A DNA stretch of 64,000 bases from Setoptus koraiensis (taxonomy: Eukaryota > Arthropoda): positions 11,780,001 through 11,844,000 of the forward strand of contig CM106585.1 in assembly GCA_048013815.1 (NCBI GenBank), written 5' to 3'. The translations under genes and the position numbers were made by a program. The notes beneath the pieces were generated by a model. That model was not told where the DNA came from, made no database searches, and saw only the letters and a program-made list of their open reading frames with translations. Shown piece by piece: positions 46,096-56,533 of this stretch; the first letter of the stretch is position 1, and every line of letters starts with the position of its first letter.

Positions 46096-46608
46096 TTACG
46101 TAACATATAATATTGCCCACTGTCACTCACATAATATAATATCACTCAGTGTTACGTAATGCAACATCACTCACTATTACGTAATATTATATTTCTCACT
46201 ATCACGTATGCAATAGTGTGTGCAATGGTCAGCAAGTTCAATGTCAAACACAACAACACTACACAACAATGACGGCCAGTTCACCTGTGCGCGCAACTAA
46301 TGACGCTGAATGACGCAAGAGAGATATTATTAGATTGTTATTTTCACACACACTTGTAACTATTATTATTATTGGCTGCTAACTGCTGCTGCTGCTGCTG
46401 CTACATAAGTTATGTTACATAAGTTATGTTACACAAGTTATGTAACATCGCCAACGTTTGCACACGCCAGTGCTGGCCCGAGCACAGCCGACCGAGCATA
46501 AACATAAAATAAAAGCCAGATAGTTGCGCAACAACTACACAACAACCGCCTGTTACAACAACAGCCTGTTACAACAACTGCCTGTTACAACAGATATCTG
46601 TTACATAA
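46096..46608. promoter_or_regulatory. Cluster of six TTAYGTAA bZIP-type sites
   Basis: TTACGTAA lies at 46096, 46152 and 46177, and TTATGTAA/TTACATAA at 46415, 46438 and 46601. TTAYGTAA is the V/P-box word of Vrille/E4BP4 and PAR-bZIP factors. The last sites sit in a 15-16 bp tandem repeat (46405-46448) and next to a 16-bp repeat containing CCTGTTACAAC (46541-46605). A TCACCTGT word is at 46281. Confidence 0.5.
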
Positions 46609-46729
46609 TATAGGATGGACATGACTGTTAGGCCGCGCGGCAACATTACGTGATGCGCTGCCCCCATGGCGCATTGAGTGGCCCTCATGGAATACGGCCC
46701 GCCGTATTGATCACATCACTCGCTTGTGT

Positions 46730-46802
46730 TTGAGTTGGCCAAACTGGCCAAACTGGCCGAATTGGCCAAACTGACCGAACTGGCCGAATTGGCCGGACTG
46801 GC
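46730..46802 (+). repeat. 9-bp minisatellite (GCCAAACTG)
   Basis: Eight copies with GCCGAATTG and GACCGAACTG variants. A similar GGCCAAACC array is at 41285-41330. Confidence 0.8.
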
Positions 46803-47183
46803 CGCAGCAACGCGAAGCCGTAGCGGCCATCGGAAGCCCGCGAGTCGCAGCTTTTGATTGGGCCTGCGAGCCAGTTTGCGAGTCGCAGTTTATTGGCAGA
46901 CAGTAATGATAATTGTTGCCAACACATGAGCGCCGCTGCTGGCCACGGCGCAATGTTGCGTAATAGATATAAATTGATAGATGGCCAGTTTTAGCAGTGT
47001 GTTTGTGTGCGTTTGTGTGTGAGAGAGAGAGAGACGCTTTTAATTGTTGTTTTGCACTTGTTACGAGCCAATTTATTGGCTCTGTCCATCTATTAGCGCT
47101 GCCTCGTTGGCCTTTATTGCGTCATTCGGCTGCAGCTCGATTTATCGGCAGCCGACTGCCGGTGACTGGCCAACAATCGCAAA

Positions 47184-47288
47184 ATGTTGTTGCTGTTGCC
47201 GCTGTTGTTGCTGTCGCTGGTGTTGCTGCTGTCGCTGTTGTTGTTGCTGTCGAAGCACAACAACAGCAACAGCAGCAGCAACAACAAT
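47184..47288. repeat. TTG/CTG tract turning into CAA/CAG
   Basis: TTG/CTG triplets to about 47250 are followed directly by CAACAACAGCAACAGCAGCA, forming an inverted pair able to fold. Confidence 0.8.
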
Positions 47289-47599
47289 GTTGATAGTGCG
47301 CCGGTGTCTGTGGCAATAATAATAATAACAAGTTGATATAGTTAAATTATTATTGGGCTAATCGTGTCCACTATAATTGTTTGCCAGGTTGCCAACACTG
47401 TGCGCCGCTCAACAAACAGGCCGGCTCACACTCAGTGACCGGTGCGCTCATTGTGTTGCGTAACTTGACTATTCTGGCGACTCTTTAATTAAATGAGCCA
47501 GCCATTATTGGCCTCGTGTTTTCGCTGGCTCGATCGCACTTGCCGCCGCCGTCTCGCTCGTTTGCCTCGTCGGCTGCTGGCCGTCGCCTTGCCCGACCC

Positions 47600-47682
47600 G
47601 GCAATGGTCGCGGACCCGGCAACGGCCGCGGACCCTGCAACGGCCGCGGACAGGGCGACGGCCGCGGACAGGGCGACGGGGC
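47600..47682 (+). repeat. 18-bp minisatellite, about 4-5 copies
   Basis: GCGGA starts at 47610, 47628, 47646 and 47664, with internal CCGGCAACGGC or AGGGCGACGGC variants. Confidence 0.85.
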
Positions 47683-47944
47683 GCACGAAGCGGCCAGCAA
47701 CGATTATTTCTGGCCGCTCTCGGACCGATCTTGGGCCTAGCCAAGGCTGCGCCGTATCGCCGACGAGGCCGCCCCGAAAGTTGGCACCTATTGCTACACT
47801 TTTTGTGCCACTCTCAGGCTCGCTTCAGATTGCCAGCGCGACGCAACCAGAGCAGACAGATAGATTCGTTTGCCGCCGAGTTGCTGTTTCGGGAAAACTT
47901 CGCGAGACGTTTCTCGAGGCTTTGCGCCCTTGGCGGACCTTTGC

Positions 47945-48110
47945 GGACATTTCGCATCATTTTGCGTCATTTCGGGCAGTTTTCGCATCGTTTCGGAGAG
48001 TTTTCGCGTCATTTCCAAGAGTTTTCGCAGCATTTCGGATCGTTTCGTATAATTTCGGAGATTTTTCGGATCGTTTCGAAAAATTTGCGCACCATTTCGG
48101 AGAGTTTTCG
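47945..48110 (+). repeat. Degenerate ~22-bp repeat (CATTTCGGAGAGTTTTCG type)
   Basis: Seven or so diverged units. The periodicity keeps plus- and minus-strand frames open over several hundred bases. Confidence 0.75.
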
Positions 48111-50173
48111 GCTTGCTCCGGGGAGCTTCGCGCTGTTCCCGACAGTTTCGCCAGCGAGATCCGAGGGAGAGAGTTTTCCGATTTGCTGCGATTCATTTTC
48201 TGGCCGACGGAACGCCGGCCGCGGAACAGTTTGGCGCACCAGCAACAACCCGGCGCAACGCAACATCGAAAGCGTGAGATCCTAATGACTTCGCCAGCTA
48301 CAACATTAAACATTGCAGCCATCGATCGATACAACAGGCCACCAATAGTCCGGTAATCAAGCGGCTATGACGTAACCTGATCCACTTTACCTGGCCGAGT
48401 GCTGGCCGGCCGGCCGGCAGTGCGCTGTTGTTGAGTGTGTGCATCGTATCTCGAGATATGTGAGAGCGATGAGGTCATCGGGCATGAGAAGCGCCCATCT
48501 CACGACGAGCTAGCAACTAAGTTAACAACAACAACAACAACAACAATCATAATCTATTGTTTTAATCTAAATTAACCTCTTAAACTTTAAAACTTAAATT
48601 TTGCCCTCTGCGCTCGCCGTGTTTATCGTTGCGCTGCTGCCGTCGTCGCGCCGCCGTCGTCGCGCCGCCGTCGTCGTTACGTAACGCAGCGCCAGCCGGA
48701 CAACAAAGGTGTCAGACAGTTTAGAGGATAGTTTGGCATCAGTTTAAACAATGAGCCACTCATTAATTGATTGCATTTTAACACCTATCTAAATTTGTTT
48801 GCCGAGCGGCCAGATTTCGAGCGAGTCCTCGAGCCGTAAACCGTTGTCGGAACATCCACGTTAGGCCCGAATTAATGGCACAAATTAATGGCGAAAACAA
48901 GTGCACTCTCGCACTTGCTATTTCTGGCTGTTTTCGGCTATTTTTCGCAAACATTTTCGCAAACTTGCAATTGGCAACCTGCAAACGAAGCCCGATAATC
49001 GGTTGCTTGGTCGCTCATCTGGTCGCTCTCGGCTGCTCGCGCTCCTTGCGGATAAATTACGTATCACCATTATGCGTTGCTCATGCCAGTACGCCGGTCA
49101 CTTGCCGGTGGTGCCCGAGTGGTTTTCTGTGTTTGTGTCGGCCGGCCGGCTGAGCGGGCCGAAACCCGATCGGCGGCAGCAAATAATTGCAGGTTTGCGC
49201 CGCCGCGCCAAAACCGATCGGGCCGGCAGCGATCGTTACCAGCTACGACGATCATTAACGCGGGCGCAATCAGCGTCCGAACATGCAACCGATTTGGGCT
49301 TCTTTTCTTCAAAACTCTGGAAGAATTCTCAAGAGAAATCGAGAAATTCAGCGAGCGCGAGAATTATGCGCAAAAAAAAAATGCAGCGCGTGCTGACGCA
49401 ACGCATTTTTCGCTCAATTTTCTCGCGCTCACTGAATTTCTCGGCAGTTTTTCTCCGCTTCTCTAACATTGTGAATGCGGCCAGAGAGAGAGAGAGAGAG
49501 AGAGAGGGAAAGAGAGTGCGACTGGCCGCGAATGACCGCTCCGAAAAAAAAAATGGCACAATAATGGCCGGCTGCGAATTGCCCGAAAAACGGTTGGCCT
49601 CCTTGGCGGCGTCTGTGCGAGCGATCGGGTATTCCGCACGGCAGCCGGCAGCCAGCAATTGGCCTAATTGCTCTAATTATTGCATCATCATGGGAACTCG
49701 TGCGAGCACACTGTTATTATTGTTATTATTACTATTATTGTTATTGGTATGTTATGTAATGCTGCTTATGTAATATTGCGTTAGTGTGTTGCGTAATGTT
49801 GCGAAAATAACAATATTAATAATAATAATAATGATATGTGCGCAACATGATCAAACAAGTGGCCGCGGCCGGCCGATTGGCGAGCCACGGTGTCTGATCA
49901 TGATCGATTAGCGATTACCGATCATTAATTGATCAATCAAACTTGTCTCGACAACTGTAACTAAACGACGACGGGATCAATTCTGTCTATTCAATTTCGT
50001 TCGGCCTGCCGCCCAGTCTGTGGCGCGGAGTTGCCGTAGGTTGAGACAAACTGAAATAGGTTGGCGGCTGACGGGCATATCTGGATCACATGTTGATCGG
50101 GTCCAATCGGATTCAGTTCGCTCCGATTCGATTTGATCCGATTGAGTTGCGAGCTGAGAATTCGCTCGCTCAA

Positions 50174-50232
50174 TGACTCGATGACTCGATGACTCGATGA
50201 CTCGATGACTCAATGACTCAATGACTCAATGA
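50174..50232 (+). repeat. 8-bp array with three AP-1 words
   Basis: TGACTCGA units pass into TGACTCAA units, giving TGACTCA (AP-1 consensus) at 50206, 50214 and 50222. Confidence 0.8.
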
Positions 50233-50439
50233 CGCCGGTGCGCGGCGAATCAGTTTGATCAACAAACAACAGGTAGTTGTTGCGCAACTGGCCAGCAGCA
50301 CGAGCAACCATTGAACGGCTGCCCACTAACAACGGCAACAATTATGAGCCGGAATCCGTGGGCCAGCAACGCGCCGTTTAGGCGCGCCCGGCCGTTTATC
50401 AGATTCATCGGACGCACTCAAATCTGCTGCGGGCCCATT

Positions 50440-50520
50440 CACCTGCTCACCTGTTCAAACGCCGGTCAGCGCTCACCTGTTCGAACGCCGGCCAGCGCTC
50501 ACCTGTTCGAACGCCGGTTA
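50440..50520. promoter_or_regulatory. 26-bp repeat carrying four CACCTG E-boxes
   Basis: CACCTG lies at 50440, 50448, 50474 and 50500; the last three are full TCACCTGT words. The unit contains CTCACCTGTTCGAACGCCGG followed by YCAGCG, repeated with a 26-bp period. Confidence 0.55.
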
Positions 50521-50663
50521 GTGTTGTGGCTGGCCAGGCAACGGGACTGCCGACACATGACAATTTGTGGCCTGTTGGCGCGACCTGAGCGACTGCGCTC
50601 TGGCCAGATTTATATCGACCGGCCAGATCGCACAGTTCGGCCAATCGACTGGCCGGCTCACCG

Positions 50664-50735
50664 CATATCCGGCCAGCTGATCGGATATCTGGCCAGCTGA
50701 TCGGATATCTGGCCAGTTGATTTATCTGGCCACAG
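50664..50735 (+). repeat. 20-bp minisatellite, 3 copies
   Basis: GGCCAGCTGATCGGATATCT type; GGCCAGYTGA starts at 50671, 50691 and 50711, each with a CAGCTG or CAGTTG box. Confidence 0.8.
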
Positions 50736-50826
50736 CAAAACGGCACAAGAGGCACCACCTACAGCACACCGGAGACGGCGTTTCGCGGACAGCGCCCGGC
50801 TGCAAGTTGCAACTCGCCAGCGTGCG

Positions 50827-50916
50827 CTGTTGTCGTCGTTGTTGCTGTCGTTGTTGTCGTCGTTGTTGTTGTTGTCGTTGTTGTTGTTGTCGTCGTTGTT
50901 GTTGTTGTTGTTGTTG
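50827..50916 (-). repeat. CAA/CGA tract (minus sense)
   Basis: TTGTTGTCGTCG triplets; poly-Gln on the minus strand. Confidence 0.85.
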
Positions 50917-51532
50917 CGAGATGAGATGCGAATTCAGGGCGATATTCACGTGATCAACGGTGATTAATCGTCACTAGTCGCCAGTGTTATCGTGCTGCCA
51001 TGGCAACCTGATAGTTTGTGCAGCATCCAGATAATAATAATCAATTAAGACCAGATTAGATCTCTGTCTATTGTTGGTGGCAGCAATAAACGCAAATATG
51101 AACAATGTTGTTGCCGGTTGCTCAATTATAACAGGCATCATCATTAGCATGGCCAGCCATTTGGTTGCATATTGTGTGTAGTGGCATCGTATGCGATTGC
51201 ATTATGTAATGGCGACCATTGCCAACTTTTGCCCATAGCAGCACACGTGAATCACAGCAACAACGGCAACAACACCGGCAACAACAACGGCAACAACAAC
51301 AGCAACTGGGCATGCTGTTGCATAACAATAAGCAGTTCGGCCATTAGCTTCGCATTAGATAAATAAATAGAACAACAACGAACAGACCACACACAAACAA
51401 ACACACGGCGCTCATTAACCATTAACAATAATTAATATAAATTCGGCCGCTTTCACCTGGTCGCTTTGTCGCTTTGCACCGTGCTGTCCGCCGGAGCGCA
51501 CGGCGAAAACTTGTCCGCGCAGCTTGCGCAAG

Positions 51533-51637
51533 AAGCTCCTTTCGGGGGCGAGCGAATCCTCGAGCGAAGCTTCTTTCGGGGGCAAGCGAATCCTCGAGCG
51601 AAGCTTCTTTCGGGGGCAGAAGAATCCTCGGAGAAAA
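51533..51637 (+). repeat. 34-bp minisatellite, 3 copies
   Basis: TTCGGGGGC starts at 51541, 51575 and 51609, each followed by GAATCCTCG; the third copy is more diverged. Confidence 0.85.
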
Positions 51638-52864
51638 GAAGTTCGAAATGAGCTCGTCCGCGTTCGCTCTGGGCACGCTTTCCCATGCGCCGTTGGCGTG
51701 TTGCCCGTCGAGCGCGACTCACCTTGAATTGCCCGCAATGACGCGCCGGACAGCTGAACGCATGGCGCGGCCGGGCGTCGTTGCCCGCATTTGATACCTC
51801 GGGCCGGCGGTGCGAGTGTCCAATAGAAATCACAATGCCGAAATATAACACAATGCCGAAATGTGCTTCATGTCGGAGCAGACGAACGGCCAGTCTCGGC
51901 GAGCAACAAACAATTAATGCCAGCGCGCCAGACATTGGACAACAACGAATGCGGGTCATTGTTTATTCTTCATTGTGCTGTTGCTCGTTGGCGCAATTGG
52001 CGCAATTACATCACCGATTTGCGATTACACGACTAATTACATGACTGATTGACCGGACCCGGCGCGGCGCGGACAGGGCGCCAAACTGTTACGTCAGTGG
52101 GCTCGACGGCGCCGGCGAGCGTCGCCGAGCGATGTCAAATGCGCCAGCAACAATGTTGATGTGTTGTTGACATGAGCTTGCATGAGATTGCCGCCATGGT
52201 GGCGCCATCTGGCCGGCCAGGTAACTCGTTGGCGGGCGACAGGTGAGCGAGTTTTGTTGGCGGTTTGGTCGAAAAACTGGCCGGCAAGCGAGCCGGTTGA
52301 CAGCGCCCAGCGAGCAATAGGTCTGGTGGCATGGTCACGGTAGACAGATAAATACGGGGTGATACATGGATGCAGATAAATGGCAACAAACATGGATGCG
52401 ATAAATGATACACACGACCAACACACAAATTCAATGTATCTGTTTGGCCCGATGGCTCAATGGCCGATGCGAGCCTGATATCAGTCTGATATTAGCTGTC
52501 TGATAGCTGATTAGCCTCGCAAATATTGTCTCTGTTAATCTCTCTGGCGAGCGACATCAACAGCCGGCCGAGATAATATAATATAATAGATAATATAATA
52601 GATAAGATGCTGCGCGGCCAACAACAACAACAACAACACCAGCGACACCAACAGCAATTACATAATGAATGTTGTGCGAGATTGTAGGCAAGATTGCCAC
52701 AAGTTGGTCTCGGCGGGTCTCGACATTGTGGCGCTTGGCATAGGCATTTGTGCCGAGATCGTCATTGGTTGCGTTACGTTCCCTAAGGTGACATTAGCCG
52801 GCTGGATATATCACTAAATTTATATCTTTATCTGTAAAGATAAAGAGTAGATGATAGCGTCATG

Positions 52865-52953
52865 CACAACAACAACAGCAACAGCAACAACGACAGCAAC
52901 AACGACAACGACAGCAACAACGACAACGACAGCAACAACGACAACGACAACGC
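52865..52953 (+). repeat. CAA/CGA tract with 18-bp period
   Basis: AGCAACAACGACAACGAC repeats three times. Confidence 0.85.
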
Positions 52954-53587
52954 TCGCTCAATTATGGGCTGCTCAGGTGAGTTTGTCGACAACAACAACT
53001 CATTGAGCCAACTTGTTTTGGCTGTTTGTTTGCCCAAACAGCAGTGGCAGCCTTTTCTCTTTCTCTCTCGTTTCTCAACAATCTTGTCGCTGCTCTCCCT
53101 GATATTTATTTGATATTTGTTTGATATTTATTTGCTATTTATTTTCTTCTCGCAGTTTTGTCGCCTGGCCCGGCCGAGCGAGCCAGCGAGCTTAATTTGA
53201 TTTGATTGAACGTTGAATGTTGCGATAATAGCACACACACACACACACACAATTTTGTCACAAATCAGATAAAAATAAACGTCTCAGAATTAGACGAGAT
53301 TGCTAGCCGGCTGCTGCTGGCGTGACGTTAAATCATGTCGCCTCGTTGTTGCGGCTCGACGGCCGGCCAGCACAACAAGTCGCCATTTTGGCCATTCGCT
53401 CTAAGGTGCGTTCAATCTGGCCAGACTGTGGCTGGCTCGATGACGGCCACTCAGTACAATGTGTACAAGTGTGTGTGTGTGCGCAATTCCCATTCAATTA
53501 TGTGATGATGTTATGTAATATTAGATTGGATTTGCGACAACAAACAAGCCAACAGACGGGCGGTCATGGGACAGTCACGGGACTCTC

Positions 53588-53697
53588 GTTGGTCGGCCGC
53601 ATTGGTCGGCCGCATTGGTCAGTCGCATTGGTCGGTCGCATTGGTCGGTCGCATTGGTCATTCGCATTGGTCGGTCGCATTGGTCGGTCGCATAGGG
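53588..53697 (+). repeat. 13-bp minisatellite (CGCATTGGTCGGT)
   Basis: Eight copies, with GGC, AGT, GGT and ATT variants in the last positions. Confidence 0.9.
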
Positions 53698-54429
53698 GGC
53701 GCTCGCCTGGAGGAACAGATTGGCGGACAGGGCAACTTGTTGTCGTTGTGGCCGCTACACACAACTGTCGCGCCAACGGTGAACTATGTAGCCAACTTGT
53801 CGTGTTAGCAGTAGCCACTTTGGTGCTTCAATGACGCAATATTACCTTCGCAATATATCACATTACGTCATTAGTGAGCCGCCCATTAGCGGGCGGCCTG
53901 GCGGCGCAAGCGCCGCGGCCAGCGGGGGCGAGGCGGGGGCGTTCGCAAGCTGTCACCTGTTGGCGTTGAGCCCTTCGTGTCCGAGCTGCTGCGGCCAATT
54001 GGCCGCAGCAGGCTGATTGACTGACAGCAGACTTTTGCAGCGATTTATTATACATATTATAGAGTTGTTTGTCGCAAACTATAATGCACACTGTGCATTG
54101 CAGAGTCCCCACTAGAGAGTCCGCAATAGAGAGTCCGCATTTGACAGTGCGCACCAGAACAAACAGCCACTGCAATCAGCTGTGGCCAATGACCAATGTC
54201 CAGTTAATAATAAATGCTCTCAATTTTAATGTTGTTGGTGTTGTCGCTGGCGAGCGCCATTCACGCTGGCTGCAGTTGTGTGTGCGCTAGGTTGACTCTG
54301 GGCTCGCGTCATGGCGCCGTTGTCAGTTGTCAAATGTCATTAGACAGTTGTCAGTTGTCGTTTGACAGTTGTCAGCTGTTGCCAGCTGGTTGGCCCAGTT
54401 GGCCAGTTTGCTCACAAGTTTGTCAGTTT

Positions 54430-54586
54430 TAGTCTGTCGCTGTTCAGTCGCTGTTCAGTCGCTGGTCAGTCGCTGGTCAGTCGCTGGTCAGTCGCTGGTC
54501 AGTCGCTGGTCAGTCGCTGGTCAGTCGCTGGTCAGTCGCTGGTCAGTCGCTGGTCAGTCGCTGGTCAGTCGCTGGTCGGTGGCGGC
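54430..54586 (+). repeat. 11-bp minisatellite (CAGTCGCTGGT), about 14 copies
   Basis: The first copies read CTGTT and the rest are nearly identical, the most homogeneous long array in the window. A 15-bp GACAGTGACGACGAC array follows at 54597-54650. Confidence 0.9.
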
Positions 54587-55735
54587 CGACAACAGTGACG
54601 AGGACAGTGACGACGACAGTGACGAGGACAGTGACGACGACAGTGACGGACAATGGTGGCAGCAGCGGTGGCGATATTAAGAATTTAAAGAGCAGATTGT
54701 AAATAAATGGACAGATAAACGCGGCGAGCGAAGCACCTGTTTATGTTGTGCCAAATGCGCTGCCGGGCACACTGGCCATAATGTAGCGGCCGGCGATAAC
54801 TATGTGTCTATTGCCGTGTGTCTATTAGTTGGCCAGCAGCAGCCAGCATCGATTTAATTGATCATCTTCAATCTAATTGACGACGACGACGAGCCTAATT
54901 GAAAAGATAGAGTTCGCTGCCGGCCAGACTGTTCGCTGCAAACTGTTTAAGCTATCGCTGCAAACTGTTTAAACTATCGCCAGCGCCAAGCCGGCGTAGA
55001 TTGCAGATTGCGCAACAGCGCCGCAGAACAGGTTACATAATGTGACTTGCGTTCGTTTTGTTGACGAGTTTCGTCATCAGCCGCCAGCGTCTATTAGTTG
55101 GCCGCGTTGGCCTGCGTTGGCCAGTGTCAAACGGCCCAAACGAAGCCAACGCTGGCCAGATAAACAAGTGCACAAATGGTCCATTTCGAATGCAGCCGAT
55201 GGCCACAATTTATGCGACTGGCCAACGGTATTACGCAACACCAACCGCTCATATAAATAAACATCATCGCTGGCATGCGATGCAACGGCACAGCAGCTCA
55301 CTCAATCTGTCTATTATCTATTGAATTAATCTAGATGCCAATCTATTCTCGGCGTACCTTATGGCCGCCGCTGCGACCGCTGGCCGGCGCGCTCTCGCCG
55401 GCTGGCCACCATCGCCCGATGTGGGACCCAATGCGCAATGTGTGCCCGAGCGCGGCCCGAGCCGGCCAGCAAAGTCGCCCGGCCCGACAGCGGCCAATAA
55501 CGTCGCCCGGCTTGAAAATTGCCCGAAATGTGGCCCGGCGCAAGTGTCGCCCGGCGCAAGTGTCGCCCGGTGGCGCACAGTCGCGCGACATTTGTGCCAG
55601 CATCGGGCCGACGGCATCGGGCCGACGGCGTCGGGCGACACTCGCGCGACATTTGTGCCGGCATATCGGCGCGCATATCGGATATCAGCGGGCCAGTGCT
55701 ATAGGCATATTGGCGCGTTATTGGGCACCAATCGC

Positions 55736-55815
55736 GGCCAATAATGCACAATAACCCGACATTATACAAACCCGACACATTATATAATGTGTCGGGTTAT
55801 TGTGCATTATTGGCC
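55736..55815. repeat. Nested palindrome with 26-bp perfect arms
   Basis: Arms 55736-55761 and 55790-55815 are exact reverse complements (outer part GGCCAATAATGCACAATAAC). Inside, 55771-55796 is itself a 26-bp perfect palindrome starting CCCGACACATTA. The right arm can therefore pair in two alternative ways. Confidence 0.85.
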
Positions 55816-55886
55816 CGCTGCGGTCGGCCGCTCGCATGCCCGCTGCGACCAGCAGCAAAGAGTTGGCACGACAACTATTGGGTTCT

Positions 55887-55952
55887 GGGGGGCTGGGGGG
55901 CGCGCGCGCGCGCGGTCGAAAGAGTTGGGAGTATTGGTGCGCACCAATACTC
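55887..55952. repeat. G runs, CG run and 24-bp palindrome
   Basis: Two runs of six G (55887-55900) precede seven CG dinucleotides (55901-55914). A 24-bp perfect palindrome centred on GGTGCGCACC follows at 55929-55952. All favour non-B DNA. Confidence 0.8.
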
Positions 55953-56492
55953 GCCGACACTCCAAGGCAAACAACGGCCGCCACGAGCGGATAATTGACA
56001 TTCGTCCGCCAGCCAGCGACACAAGCAGCGCCACGGTCCATTTATCATCGCTTTTATCGGGCGCCCCCAAACTGCCCAGTGCCCATAATGATGATGATGA
56101 TTAACACAGTTTGCTAATGACCAGACCCTCCGCGTCCAATAATCTCTCTCTCTCTCTCTCTCGCTCACTCTCGAGGTCTCGCAGTCTGGTCGCCAGAGTC
56201 TGGTGTGTCCGCTCGACCACCGGCTCACATTGCGACATTGCCGGCATTCGGGGCTCATTATCGGCCTCTGTATCGTTTGCGGCCCCCACCGCTTGGGTCG
56301 CTCCGGTGATTCCGGTCGCGGAGCGCGCGCAGCCAGATTTGGCCGGCCGAGTCATTCGCGGCACATTTCGCGGCAAGTTGATGCACGCACGTTATACATG
56401 CAACCCGGCCAATCAGCGCCCTCACTTCCGCTCGCAGTTTGTTGACCGCAACTGGATTTATCCGTTTATTAGGCGCGTACGCCAGGCCTTTG

Positions 56493-56533
56493 ACTGACAT
56501 ATACTGATATCGAATATATCAGTATATGTCAGT
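56493..56533. repeat. Perfect 18-bp-arm hairpin
   Basis: ACTGACATATACTGATAT (56493-56510) and its exact reverse complement (56516-56533) flank a 5-base loop. An RNA copy would fold into a strong stem. Confidence 0.85.

Larger units (their letters stand above)
42001..52000. other. Intergenic region, no recognisable gene
   Basis: Non-coding sequence alternating GC-rich and AT-richer blocks; 45200-46620 and 48500-49100 are the AT-richer ones. It contains POU octamers (43748 and 45492), a bZIP-type TTAYGTAA cluster (46096-46608), an AP-1-like array (50174-50232) and an E-box array (50440-50520). Frames of 280-290 codons at 47493 and 48901 on the + strand show no domain and coincide with periodic T/C/G repeats. 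Confidence 0.6.

Noticed and set aside
47493-49773. Two plus-strand open frames of about 290 codons
   Set aside because: They follow the ~22-bp TTTCGGAGAG repeat and other periodic DNA and show no domain; other phases are open too.
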